From: Rutidosis leptorrhynchoides
Lineage: Eukaryota > Streptophyta > Magnoliopsida > Asterales > Asteraceae
DNA length: 64,000 bases
Direction of reading: 5' to 3'
NCBI RefSeq assembly: GCF_046630445.1
Contig: NC_092335.1
Location: 6,801,501 to 6,865,500 of the forward strand
Positions 43,901-54,529 of the stretch are shown here, in pieces (position 1 is the first letter of the stretch; each line of letters starts with the position of its first letter). A model generated the notes under the pieces. It saw nothing but the letters and a program-made list of their open reading frames with translations. It was not told the origin of the DNA and searched no databases. The position numbers and the translations under genes are program-made.

Positions 43901-44987
43901 TGGTTTGAAACAAGCACCTAAGCAATGGCATCAAAAGTTTGATGAAGTGATTTTATCTAGTGGTTTTAAATTAAACCAAGCAGATAAATGTGTATATAGT
44001 AAATTTGATGATTCTAGTAAAGGAGTTATAATTTGTCTATATGTTGATGACATGCTAATCTTTGGGACTGACCAAAGTCAGGTTGATTTAACAAAAGAAT
44101 TTTTGTCATCAAAATTCTCCATGAAAGATATGGGGGAGGCTGACGTTATCCTTGGCATTAGGATCAAACGTGAAAGCAAAGGAATTTCGATTTGTCAATC
44201 TCATTATATTGAGAAGGTGTTGAAAAAGTTCAATTGCTTTGAATGTAATCCTGTGAGTACCCCTGTTGATCCAAGTGAGAAGCTTATGCCTAATCAAGGT
44301 GAAGCTGTATCACAACTTGAGTATTCTCAGGTGATTGGCTGTTTGATGTACGCCATGACTTGTACAAGGCCGGATATTGCTTTTGCTGTGGGAAAACTGA
44401 GTAGATATACTAGTAATCCTAGTACTCATCACTGGCAAGCAATTAGGCGGGTACTGAAGTACTTGAAGAAAACTATGGACTATAGTTTATCTTATAATGG
44501 GTTTCCTTCGGTAATAGAAGGATATTCTGATGCGAGTTGGATAACCAATATTGAAGATCATTCTTCAACGAGTGGTTGGGTGTTCTTGCTTGGGGGAGGT
44601 GCTATTTCATGGGCTTCTAAGAAGCAGACATGTATTACCAACTCAACGATGGAATCTGAGTTTGTTGCTTTAGCTGCTGCTGGTAAAGAAGCAGAATGGC
44701 TTTGAAACTTGATCCATGAGATACCATTATGGCCTAAACCTATAGCACCCATGTCTATCCATTGTGATAGTGCTGCGACATTGGCAAAGGCTTATAGCCA
44801 GATGTACAATGGAAAGTCTAGACACTTAGGTGTCAGACATAGCATGATTCGTGAACTCATCATGAATGGGGTGATTTCTATAGTGTTCGTGAGGTCACAA
44901 CAGAATTTAGCTGATCACTTGACGAAGGGATTGGCAAGAGACTTGGTGAAAAATTCTGCTGTGGGGATGGGTTTAAAGTCCACATAA
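40995..44987 (+). pseudogene. Copia gag-pol coding region (fossil)
   Basis: Domains in order: gag (UBN2-type), CCHC zinc knuckle ([14 protein letters not shown], ~41755), aspartic protease ([12 protein letters not shown], ~41965), GAG-pre-integrase ([14 protein letters not shown], ~42365), integrase core (DRGGEY, then [14 protein letters not shown], ~42740-42850), reverse transcriptase ([26 protein letters not shown], ~43560-44200) and RNase H (~44520-44960). The PR-INT-RT-RH order defines Ty1/Copia. It encodes the proteins that package, copy and insert the element. It is largely open, with about one break overall. Confidence 0.93.
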
Positions 44988-45504
44988 ATTTCTAATTATA
45001 AGATACCCAATTCCCTTCTGATGAAAATTAGAAGTTGAATTCAATGTGGAAGGCTTATACTTAGAAATTTGGAGTACAAAATTTTGTATCATCCCAAGGT
45101 AAGGTATGTACTCGGACCTGTTGAAGGTGAGGATGAAGTTTAGCTTCTTAATGGTTTATTTGAAAAAGTGCAATAGCAGGTGCATGACTGAAATGAACTA
45201 CCTATGTGAATGTGAAGTTTTGTCGCTTCAACAAAGCTTGGACTTTTGCTTTAGATACATTCATGAATGGATATGGACACATGGCTTGTAAAGTGTCAGG
45301 ATAGCTTTAGAGTATTTGAAAACTTATGTGTATGTTATTTTCAGTTATTCAAATGGGTTGAAGGGTTCAATTCTTAGAACACCCCGATTCTCGAATATTT
45401 GGAATGTGTAATGTACTAAGGTGAAAATTCAATCTTCAAGATATTTTCATTTATGCATGAGTTTTGTTTTAATTTGTTTAATTCTCATGAAACGAATTGC
45501 ACTA

Positions 45505-45517
45505 AATTGGGGAGGAT
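45505..45517 (+). other. Polypurine tract of the Copia element
   Basis: TTGGGGAGGAT lies directly before the 3' LTR. In the family this is the primer site for plus-strand synthesis. Confidence 0.75.
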
Positions 45518-46595
45518 TGTTGTAAATTTAGTGTAATTTTGGGTTTTAATCTACACTTGTAAATGGGTTTGGAGGTACGGAGTGTACACCCATTAAGTGA
45601 TAGATTACCCGAACCCAAAAGTGGTTTTCCATTATTTACTATCATGACTTGGTCTACCTAAAATTTGACTAAGTGTTTTCAGTACTAAGTTTTCTTAGTA
45701 AGCTGAAATTTGGCTAAGTGTTTTGTGCTGGTTGTTCTGCATTGCTGGTCCTTGTACTGGTTGTTCTTCATTGCTGGTCCCTATGCTGGTTGTTCTGTGC
45801 AGCTGGTCCCTGTGCTGGTTGTTCTGCGCAGCTGGTCCCTGTGCTGGTTGTTCTGCGCAGCTGGTCCCTGTGCTGGTTGTTCTGCGCAGCTGGTCCCTGT
45901 GCTAGTTGTTCTGTGCAGCTGGTCCTGTTTGCTGGTTCCTCTGCGCTATTGGTCCTGTATGCTGACTTTTGCGCTGCTGGTCCTGTTTGCTGATTTTTGC
46001 GCTGCTGGTCCTTTTGCAGTGCTGGTTCTTAAGAGACAGCAGTAAGAAAACACTTAACACAATTTTGAGTGATTACGGAAGAATTATTCTTGCACCCACT
46101 TTTGCTTTAGTGGTTGAAGGAATAATACTTGTTTATTATAAAGTGATCACTCATGCTTTGATAGTTGTAAAATATAATATTTGTTTATTGTAAAAGTAAC
46201 AACTTTTACTTTAATGATGGAAGTGATAATATTTGTTTATAGAAATATTCTTCCTGTAACTACTTTTGAATATTATAGAAGATACTTTTATTAATCAATC
46301 GGCCAATTGATTTTAATAAAAGACTCTTTCATGATTAAGGGTGTATATAAATATATTAACCAATATGCATGAGAAAATACACAAGTTACGAACACCAAAA
46401 TATTCTTCTGCAAAAGGAATTCTTGTTTCTGCCAAAACAAGAATTTAATCTCTGTCTTATCCCAAAGTGATATTCGTGTAACCCAGGCTATAAGGGTCGA
46501 ATAATTACTTTCGGAAAGTGATACCACGATTCAGTGATTTATCCGGCTATCGATTATTTTACCCTACACGAAAGAATTTAATAAAACCTCCAACA
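45518..46595 (+). repeat. 3' LTR of the Copia element
   Basis: 1078 bp, 29 bp longer than the 5' LTR. The difference equals exactly one unit of the internal 29-bp minisatellite (about 45730-46000). Confidence 0.95.
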
Positions 46596-47168
46596 AAAGA
46601 TTGGGATGGCTAGTACCCTCCTACACATAAACTAAGTTCCGCCCATGCAATGAAGGCTCATGAATAGAATAAAAACATATTGTTATCATATATTCTTATA
46701 TATACGAGGAAATTAAAAATTTGTCTTAGTGTTCAAGTGTAACAAAAAGTCATCTAGTAATTTAACAACTCAAAATAACTTAAATCTCTAAATAAGATAA
46801 AAGAATTATATAAATTACCAGATTAGCGAAACCAATACCAATGCCAAGAAAAATACGGCTAAGGTAAAGCATCGGAAGATTCAAAGCAAAAGCGTTAACA
46901 AGTGCTCCGGCACAGAAAGTAACACCCCCGATAAGCATAGACGTTTTACGACCGCATGCTTTGGTTACGAACAATGCAACCGTTGACGCAAAAAGCCAAA
47001 AAGTGCAGCCAAGTATAAGGAAGATGTGAACATGGTTAAGGTGATGCTATTAAATTTGCAGTATTGGTTGCTAGAGTCTTTGATTTCGGATTGCTTTTTC
47101 TAAACGTTAGGGAAGAACTCTTTCAAGAACGGTGACATGGATGTCACCCCACCCGAAATTCCGATATC

Positions 47169-50100
47169 TGTTGGTGCATGAATCCCCAGCCGTTGTTTGT
47201 CTTTATGTTTAACATATTTCGGTTATGTAATAATGTTTACTTGAGACTATTGATTATATTTGTGTTTGTGCGTACTTAACTTGTTAAATGATCAATAAGT
47301 TAAACTGCTCAGACAGTCGACCGAGTGTGTGTACACACTCGATCGACTGTCCTACTCAGTCGACCGACTGAGGGACACACTCGACCAAGTGTGTTTGGTA
47401 GGCAGTATATATACGGGTTTTGAAACGACCCGTCCATATTACTATAAACGCAGTACGTTATTCATTGGTCCCATAGCGAGGTATGTGACCTCTATATAAT
47501 ATGTTTTAGAAAAATATTGCATTCATTTCATAAAAAGCACACCATTATTATATATAATGCATGTTTTAAACAAGTGGGCGATTATTTAAGAAATAATCCC
47601 CATGATACATCAGTTTCCAAATACTACACACGTGACATAACAATCGAATATAATACATGACAAAGGTTTTATTGAATGCAACACTTCATTTAAACAAAAG
47701 CATGAGACTCCATGCACAGCTTGCTCAGATAATGCAACAGCGGAAGACTTTCTTAAGGACCTGAGAATAAACATGCTTAAACAGTCAACACAAAGGTTGG
47801 TGAGATATATAGGTTTAGCATCGATATAAATATAGACCACAAGATTTTCATAGTTATAAATATATGTACACTCGCAAGTGTATAAAAGTATTCTATAAGT
47901 TGTTGAGCGCTTCGGTAACCATACTTAACCATTAATGTGGCATATTCCCTTTATTATGAAATCTCCCTACACTGTACCAAGTGTAGTAAAAACGAAGTAC
48001 TATGCAACCGTTTACGATACTAGAGCGACTAGCCCGGTTGGGATTGTCAAACCCGATAGATCTATCAATAGGATTCGCGCTTACATGTTCTTACAACATG
48101 TAAATATTAGTTACCAAGCTATTAGGGAAGATATGCAAGGTGGTACAACTCAACGTAGAATATATTTTAAGTACTTGTGTCTATGGCGTAAAACATAAAA
48201 TGCATGTATTCTCATCCCAAAATATTTTTAGAGCTTAAAAATGGGACTATATACTCACGGTAGTAAAAGTATATTAATAATAAGTTTTTAACTTATTAAA
48301 AATATGGTCGTCGTCCTTGGATTCACGAACCTATAATAATAATAACGATTCAGATAATAATACATGTGAACAAAATTAATATAGCAAGTTCATATCATAT
48401 ATTCAATCACATGTGATTGTTTAAGTTTATATTTTCAATCACATGTGATTATTTAAGTTGTCAAGTTTAGTAGTCCAAAATAGTCCGAAAAGTCCAACAG
48501 TCCAATAATCGGTATATATATATATATAATCTTAGAATTACCCCACGGCGTATTGTGTATGTATTGTCTTGCATCAATCCAGAGACATATTGTATACATA
48601 TTGTCTTAGAATTAACTAAGACGTATTGTGTACGTATTGTCTTAGGATTTATCAAAACGTATTGTGCACGTATTGCCATGGAACGTACCAAGATTATTAT
48701 ATATATACAATCTCGAAATTAATCAAGATTATAATATTTTGTTATACTAATGATAACATGTCCAAATATATATAGGATATAGGAAAAGTTAACAAGGATA
48801 TGGTTAATATAGTTTTTATAATATAAATTTCGTCCATACCACGTTAATTTTAGCAGGTTTTGTTTTGCTCCCCAAATATTCATTACAACTCCGTTTAAAG
48901 TGAATCAAATTGCTATGGATTCCTTAAGAAGCCAATTTTACAAAACCAATTCGAAAATTTTATCCCAAGTAGTAATTTTTAGAGCTTTACCCTCTTTTTG
49001 TGTCGGTGGACAGATTTGGAAAAATTCCGGCATCCACCCAATATATGATTTTTGATAAAATACTTCCACTTTGTCTAAAATCATGAAAAAAATACTGGAA
49101 GTATTATTTACATATATTAACATATTTACAAAGTCTTAGCCTCGAACTCAAAGTCTAAGATAGGTTTTTAATTCTCAACCCAAAACAGCCCGCTTTTTAC
49201 TGAATGGAGATTAAAGGATATATGTTAAGTTTCAAGGTGTTCTTCATATGTACAAGTTATAAGTTCTTATATTAACTTAATTTAACATCATAATACATAT
49301 AAATAAGTCTTATTAAAGTTAAGTTAGAAAGATTAGATTAGTTTTTCAAACAAGTTTAGAATCAACTAAACTATGTTCTAGTTTATAAACTCTTATATAG
49401 ATAGCTATAAACATATGAATTGAACAAGAGTTGAAGTAGAGTTTTTACCTCAAGTTTAGAATGTAAAGTTGCTGGAAAGAAGTAGTAGAACAAAACTTGA
49501 GAGAGTTCTTGCAAGTGTGTGTGAAAATTGGAAGTAAAATTTGGGAAATGAATGTTTAAAAATGAGTTAGAAATGGTGCTTATTTATAGGCTTGAAAATT
49601 TAGCTTTTAGTGAAAATATCCAAGATAAGTTAAAATGTATTAAGTCATGGATGACATATTAAATTGATTAGGTCATGGATGACATATTACACAAATAATT
49701 ACAGATTTCTATTGGTATATACCAATAGTAAGTACTTCTAGAAGCTGTGTATAATATGGGTAAAAATACCGTATGAATGCGAGTAGAAATCTTGAGAAAA
49801 TTGAACAGAAATACGAGTATAGCTATCCTTTATATGTATTGGTATATTATAAAGTGTATTCAATACTTGTAAGAATGTATTTACACTCGTAATACATTAT
49901 ATGTAAATACATTTTAACATAAGTTAATTACGTCGTTTAAATAGTAACATATATATTGCTCAAAAACTCTTTAAATTAGTAGTATGAAAATATATATACA
50001 ATACTTTGTTAATATACTTAATGAGATATTTAATTATCATATTTTCAAGTTAAATATATATAAATCCATATATATACACAATAATTAAACAATTAAACAA

Positions 50101-50515
50101 TTAAATCAAGTTATGACGTTCGTGAATCGTCAGAATAAAAGGGTGAACAAAAGCTTGTGTAAAACTCTTTCCGGAGGTTCAAGATTTATTAAAAATTCAT
50201 TACTTATCAAGTCGGAATTATATAAAGATTAAGTTTAAATTTGGTCAGAAATTTTCGGGTCGTCACAGGTTTAGCCTAATTGTTTGAGGTTACTCGTCCC
50301 ATTTACCCTTAGTCGTAGGTTTTCATCTCCAGAGAACCCTAACACCATATACCACCGAAATATATCGTCTAGCTGTCGATCTAATCTAGTTTTGGCTCTA
50401 GGTTTGATCTATTCGATCCCAAAACGACCCATATCTCGGTTTAACCTTATTCTAGTGTATTCCGCCTCTAGGATATATTGCAAGCGACCTAAGATCCTAA
50501 GAATAAACGTCTACA
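47169..50515 (+). repeat. 5' LTR of the Sirevirus-like element, split by an insertion
   Basis: TGTTGG...TCTACA. After removing the nested element at 47421-50267 and one target copy, the LTR is about 495 bp. Its left half holds palindrome-like words (about 47318-47395, such as CACACTCGACCAAGTGTG), followed by a TATATATA box at about 47405. Confidence 0.78.
47421..50267 (+). mobile_element. Nested solo-LTR-like insertion, 2.85 kb
   Basis: Starts TGAAACGACCCGTCC and ends TTTTCGGGTCGTCACA. GGTTT flanks it on both sides (47416-47420 and 50268-50272), a perfect 5-bp target duplication. There is no coding region, internal primer site or second LTR copy, so a long solo LTR is the simplest reading; a small non-autonomous LTR element is the alternative. 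Its last ~250 bases resemble positions 340-695 of this window. It contains tandem repeats of about 54 bp built on ACGTATTGTGTACGTATTGT (48545-48680) and two copies of a CAATCACATGTGATT palindrome (48407-48450). Confidence 0.8.
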
Positions 50516-50518
50516 AAG

Positions 50519-50530
50519 TGGTATCAGAGC
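50519..50530 (+). other. Primer binding site of the Sirevirus-like element
   Basis: TGGTATCAGAGC, the classic plant Copia primer site complementary to the 3' end of initiator tRNA-Met, three bases after the LTR end. Confidence 0.9.
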
Positions 50531-50739
50531 TGGAGTCTCTGGTTTTGCTTGATCAAATCGTTTTTGGGTCAAAATTGGTGTTTTTGGTGTTTTTGGGTTT
50601 TTAGTCAATTAATCAGCTTTTCTACGTTATTGTTGGTGTTTTTATTGTCAAAAGGTGTTTCTGGAGTTATCACTATTGTTTTCTACGCGTTGGTTTTGTG
50701 TTTTTCATCCATAATCGATTGCAAAATCGATTTTTGTCT

Positions 50740-51100
50740 AGAAAATCCTAATAGTCGACCTGCTCCTGTCAAGAACACACTCGGTCGTGTGTTTCCTGAA
50801 AACTGACTGAGTGAGTCCTTAGCTCGACCGTGTGAGTAGTTCAACCAACTGTGTGAGTTTTACCAGAGCCATTTCAGTTTCCTAAAGTCAGTCGGCCGTG
50901 TGAGTTAGTCACTCGACTGTGTGAGATAGTCAACCGACCGTGGGAGATAAATAATCGGCCGTGTGATCTAGTAATACCTAAGGCTCAGCTTGTAACAAAG
51001 TGCTGCCAAAATTTAGTCAAACAATCGACTGTGTGAGTCATACACACGACCGTGTGTCTCATTCAATCGATCGTGTGTCAAGGACAATCGACCGTGTGAC
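50740..51100 (+). repeat. Leader with CGACCGTGTGAG-type palindromic repeats
   Basis: At least eight diverged copies of words such as CTCGACCGTGTGAG and ACACACTCGGTCGTGTGT lie between the primer site and the gag start. The same family of words occurs in the U3 part of the LTR and twice in front of the 3' ORF module. Conserved palindromic motifs are a known Sirevirus trait. Confidence 0.8.
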
Positions 51101-51148
51101 TTTAAATAGCTCATATTTAACCTTACGTTTAATACTCAATCAATTAAA

Positions 51149-54100
51149 ATGTCTGACACAAATGAACAAGTGATGAATGAATACAGTGCATTAGTAATTG
51201 CACCTGGACTACAAAAACTATTACTGAATGAAAGTGAATCTGGTTCATCAAATAAAGTACCTAGACTTGACAATCTTAAGAACTTCTTGGACTGGAAAGT
51301 TAGGTTTGTTATTTACTTAAACGGTGTCGATTCTAGACTTTGGGAATGTATTGAGAATCCGTATGTATGGCCATGCGGAGCAGATGGTGAACCTAAAGAA
51401 ACTTCACAGTTTAGTCCTACAGAGCGTGAAGAGTACAATCTTGAGTGTAGATGTTATGCTCAGCTTACCCAAGCTTTGTCAAAGGAGATTTTTCAGCAAT
51501 TTAAGAACCGAAACAAAACCTCGTATACTATCTGGTTGGCTCTTCAATCTGCAATAGAAGGTACAGCTACTTATCGTGCGACTAAGGGTAAGGTTTTGAA
51601 GGATGAGCGGAGGGTGTTTGCAGCTCTTCCATCAGAATCTCTAAGACAAACTTTGGAGAGATATCGATTATTGGTTGCAGAGATGGCAGATTATGGGATT
51701 GAGGTGCCTGATAAAAAGGCAGTAAGGGTGTTGAAAGATGGTCTTCCAGAAAAGTGGGATCATGAGATAGAAAAGATTCAGAACAGGTACAGTTCATCAG
51801 GTCGTCCGTTGACACTAACAGCTTTTACTTCGAAGTTAATGGAGAAGGACATTCAGGATGAAGCAAAGAGAAAGAGACTTGGTTCTGTAGCTGCTGCTGC
51901 ATCAACTTTAGCTTCATCTTCTGGTACTCATGCTCCACTACAGACAACATACATAACAGCTAATGCTTCACAAATGTCTGCACCATCGTCTCACTCCGGC
52001 TACTTTAATGCTAAATTACAAGCTCAGAATTCTACAATTAAGATGATTGAAGATTCTCCGATTCAACAGACTCAGACTCAGACTCAGACTCCTGTGTTTC
52101 AAACTGAGAATATCAACAAGAGATCTCACGAATCTATTCAGGAAGATATGGCATTGGCAGCTATTGTTGTTAACTCATACAACGATATGATTGGTGAACA
52201 AGTGCTTAATAGTCATCTTGAAAATGAAGACTATGATCAGATTGATGGGGACGAGCTTGAGAGAATGGATATACTCTAATGTATGGGTAGCATTGTGAGA
52301 CGTTCTAGAAAGTACTTGAAGAGAACAGGACAAAGATCGTTGAGTTTAAATCGAGATTTGAAGTTTGGTTTTGATATGTCAAAGGTTAGGTGCTACAATT
52401 GTGATGAATATGTTCACTTTAAGAAAACTTGCACGAGACCACCCAAGCATGGTTTTCATGATCCTTTTCACCAGAAAACCATCTCAGTTACTCCACAACA
52501 TGTAATTGTAGAGAAAGAATCTTCGGGTTCTGTTCAATCTAAGGCTTTGACTACAACGTATGCTGATGAAGTATGTGACTGGTCCATCTCGGTAGATACA
52601 CAGAAAGCTAACGTTGTGTTTGTAGGTAAAAGCGAAGCAGAAATTGAAGAGGAAAGAATTGTTCGGAAAAATGCAGGTTGTACTGGTAAGGATAATCGTA
52701 ATTGCACATGCTATGTGTGCAAATGTGATGCTAGGTTGAAGAGAGCAGAAGAGCTTATGAAATTCTGCTTCAGGAAGAGGATTAAAGATAGGTTGTATGA
52801 TAAGTTTCGCAAAGCTCAGGACTTATCAGATCTTGAGTTTACTACTGACTCGTCTGATGAAGAAGAAGGGATGAGTTGTCATGTTGGTACTTGGTTCAGG
52901 AAAGAGCTGGAACATTTGCTCAACTGTGATCTTAAGAGTGGTGATGAGAAAATTGTTACGGTTCAGAGTCCAGTTTGTTCAGATCAAGGTGAGGGTAAAG
53001 GAGGTTATGAGGCTGATTATTCGGATAGTACGAGCTCAGAGTCAGAATCAAAATCAGATGCAGATTCTCAGGTTGGAAGAAATGACTATGCATTCATGGC
53101 TAACGCGTCCGGTAATGATAAGGTATGTAATGACTCAGTCTCTAATTGTTCTAAATGCATTGGTTATGAACAGGAAATTGAGAGGCTTGAATGTGTTATC
53201 ACTAAGCTTAATGAGATATCTATAACATGTGAGACTTGTCCTAAGCTTAGAATTGAACTTAAGAACCTAAGTGTAGAGAATCAGACTAATAAAAAGAACT
53301 ATGATGATGCGCTTTTCTATCTTAATAAACAGAAATACTATGTTGATGTGATTAAGTCTTTAGAAAATCAGGTAGGTCACTTAAAATCAACTGTTATAGA
53401 TGATGGAAAAATGATTACTATGTATTTGGGACAGATAGAGACTCTTAAGGCAGAAAAGGATTCCTTTAAATTGAAATACGAGTCTGAGAAAGCTAGGATT
53501 GACAATTGGCAGAGGACGTCTTATGTGAAACAGACTTTGAATTATCCTAAACAGCAGGGTTTAGGTTATAACCAGGTTGCCCCACCACTTTTAGGTGAGT
53601 ATATTAACAAACCGGTTGAGAAATGTAAGGGTCCAGTTGTAGAATCAGGATATGGTAAGCCTAAGGAAACACCTGTTGAGAGTCCTGGTAAGGTAGTTGA
53701 GTTAAAGAAACCTTTAGATGTTGTCTATGAAACAGAGTCAGATACTGATATCGACACTGAGAAAGATATCAAACCTTTTAAGCTTGTCACTAAACCGGTT
53801 ACCATTCTAAAAAACCCTGCTAATGTTGGTAAGATGACTGAAAGTCAAAAGGCTCAGTCTAAGAGCACTGTGACTCCCAAACAGAATAAGAAGAAGAACA
53901 CTCAGGAAGTGTCACCTAAGTTTGTCAGTAAGGGAAGGATAGATGAAATAGGTCCTAAGGTAGAACGACCACCAAAAGGTGAGAGTTCCAATTCTGGTAA
54001 TGTGTCCAAGTATGTTCCGCCTGGTCGTCGACAGACTGTTAAGCAATAAGTCTCGCCACCCTCTATGACTAGACAACATACTGAACCACCTAGGAGACAG

Positions 54101-54430
54101 TTTTCACCAATTAGATGCAAATTGTTTAATTCTCATGATTTTTATAATGTTAACTGCTTCAATTGTGGGAGGTTGGGACACAGGGCTATGAATTGTAGAC
54201 CCATTCGACAGACACCCAGAAGGAAGGTTGATCTTAGTCCAAATAGTTCCTTTAATAGGAGATCACCTTCACCAGTGTTTAATTCTTCTTCTGTGAAAAC
54301 AAATGATAAAAAGGTTTTTCAAACTAATGATTACTATAGAAAACCATTACCGAATAACACAGTTTGGAAACCTAAATCAGAAGTTAAGGGTGTTCAAAAT
54401 CCTGAAGGTCCTTCTGGATCTAAAGGATAA
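51149..54430 (+). pseudogene. Gag region of the Sirevirus-like element (fossil)
   Basis: Starts MSDTNEQVMNEYSALVIAPG. The UBN2-like gag core is about 51280-51860. A zinc knuckle-like motif (CYNCDEYVHFKKTC) is near 52390 and a second (CFNCGRLGHRAMNC) near 54160. Between them lies a long acidic and coiled-coil stretch with CKCIGYEQEIERLE-type heptads. A very long gag with this extension is typical of Sirevirus-type Copia elements. The region is broken. Confidence 0.82.
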
Positions 54431-54529
54431 TGGGTGGAGTTGCCAGTTGTTGGTGTTGATGGGAAACCCACTGCCGTTAGGGCATGGGTGGCCCTTTCTA
54501 ACTAATCCTCTTACTTTAATGTGCAGGTC

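Larger units (their letters stand above)
39919..46595 (+). mobile_element. Ty1/Copia LTR retrotransposon, nearly whole and young
   Basis: A 6.68-kb element bounded by LTRs (TGTTG...CAACA) and a perfect 5-bp target duplication AAAGA (39914-39918 and 46596-46600). It carries one gag-pol coding region and looks nearly whole, with about one break. The LTRs differ by roughly a dozen substitutions over ~1.05 kb by eye, plus one repeat unit. That is about 1%, which at usual plant rates means well under one to about one million years. It lies inside the MITE in the STP intron, antisense to that gene. Its Copia lineage was not determined. Confidence 0.93.
39440..46647. mobile_element. hAT-like MITE in STP intron, split by Copia element
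   Basis: The left end is CAGTGGCGGAACTTGAAG at 39440; the right end, on the far side of the Copia element, is AACTAAGTTCCGCCCATG at 46647. They form a terminal inverted repeat. The flanks CAAGGAAG (39432-39439) and CAATGAAG (46648-46655) are an 8-bp target duplication with one change. Without the Copia insertion the MITE is only about 526 bp. It has no coding region. Confidence 0.82.
37692..47168 (-). pseudogene. STP-type hexose/H+ symporter (sugar transport protein), broken
   Basis: Coding pieces on the minus strand: 47168-46819 (IGISGGVTSMSPFLKEFFP onwards to GIGFAN), 39002-38373 ([17 protein letters not shown] to GGIQMFVCQ), 38269-38001 ([16 protein letters not shown]) and 37895-37692 ([12 protein letters not shown]). 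These are hallmark MFS sugar-porter motifs of plasma-membrane plant STPs. The copy is dead: its first third is cut off at 47168 by a Sirevirus-like element; the first visible exon has a stop where family members read YRKQ and a frame change near TSSLYLAAL; the usual Gln of GFANQ is Leu; and the last exon shifts frame by one base after IWKK, ending early at 37745. The intron at 39003-46818 carries a MITE with a Copia element nested in it. The missing 5' part should lie beyond the window. Confidence 0.9.

Noticed and set aside
47935-48198. 87-residue frame in the nested LTR-like insertion
   Set aside because: No family character; it lies in a sequence that shows no other coding signal.
48407-48680. 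Repeated spaced units resembling a CRISPR-like array
   Set aside because: The units are diverged, directly adjacent tandem repeats in an LTR of a plant genome, with no unique spacers and no cas genes.
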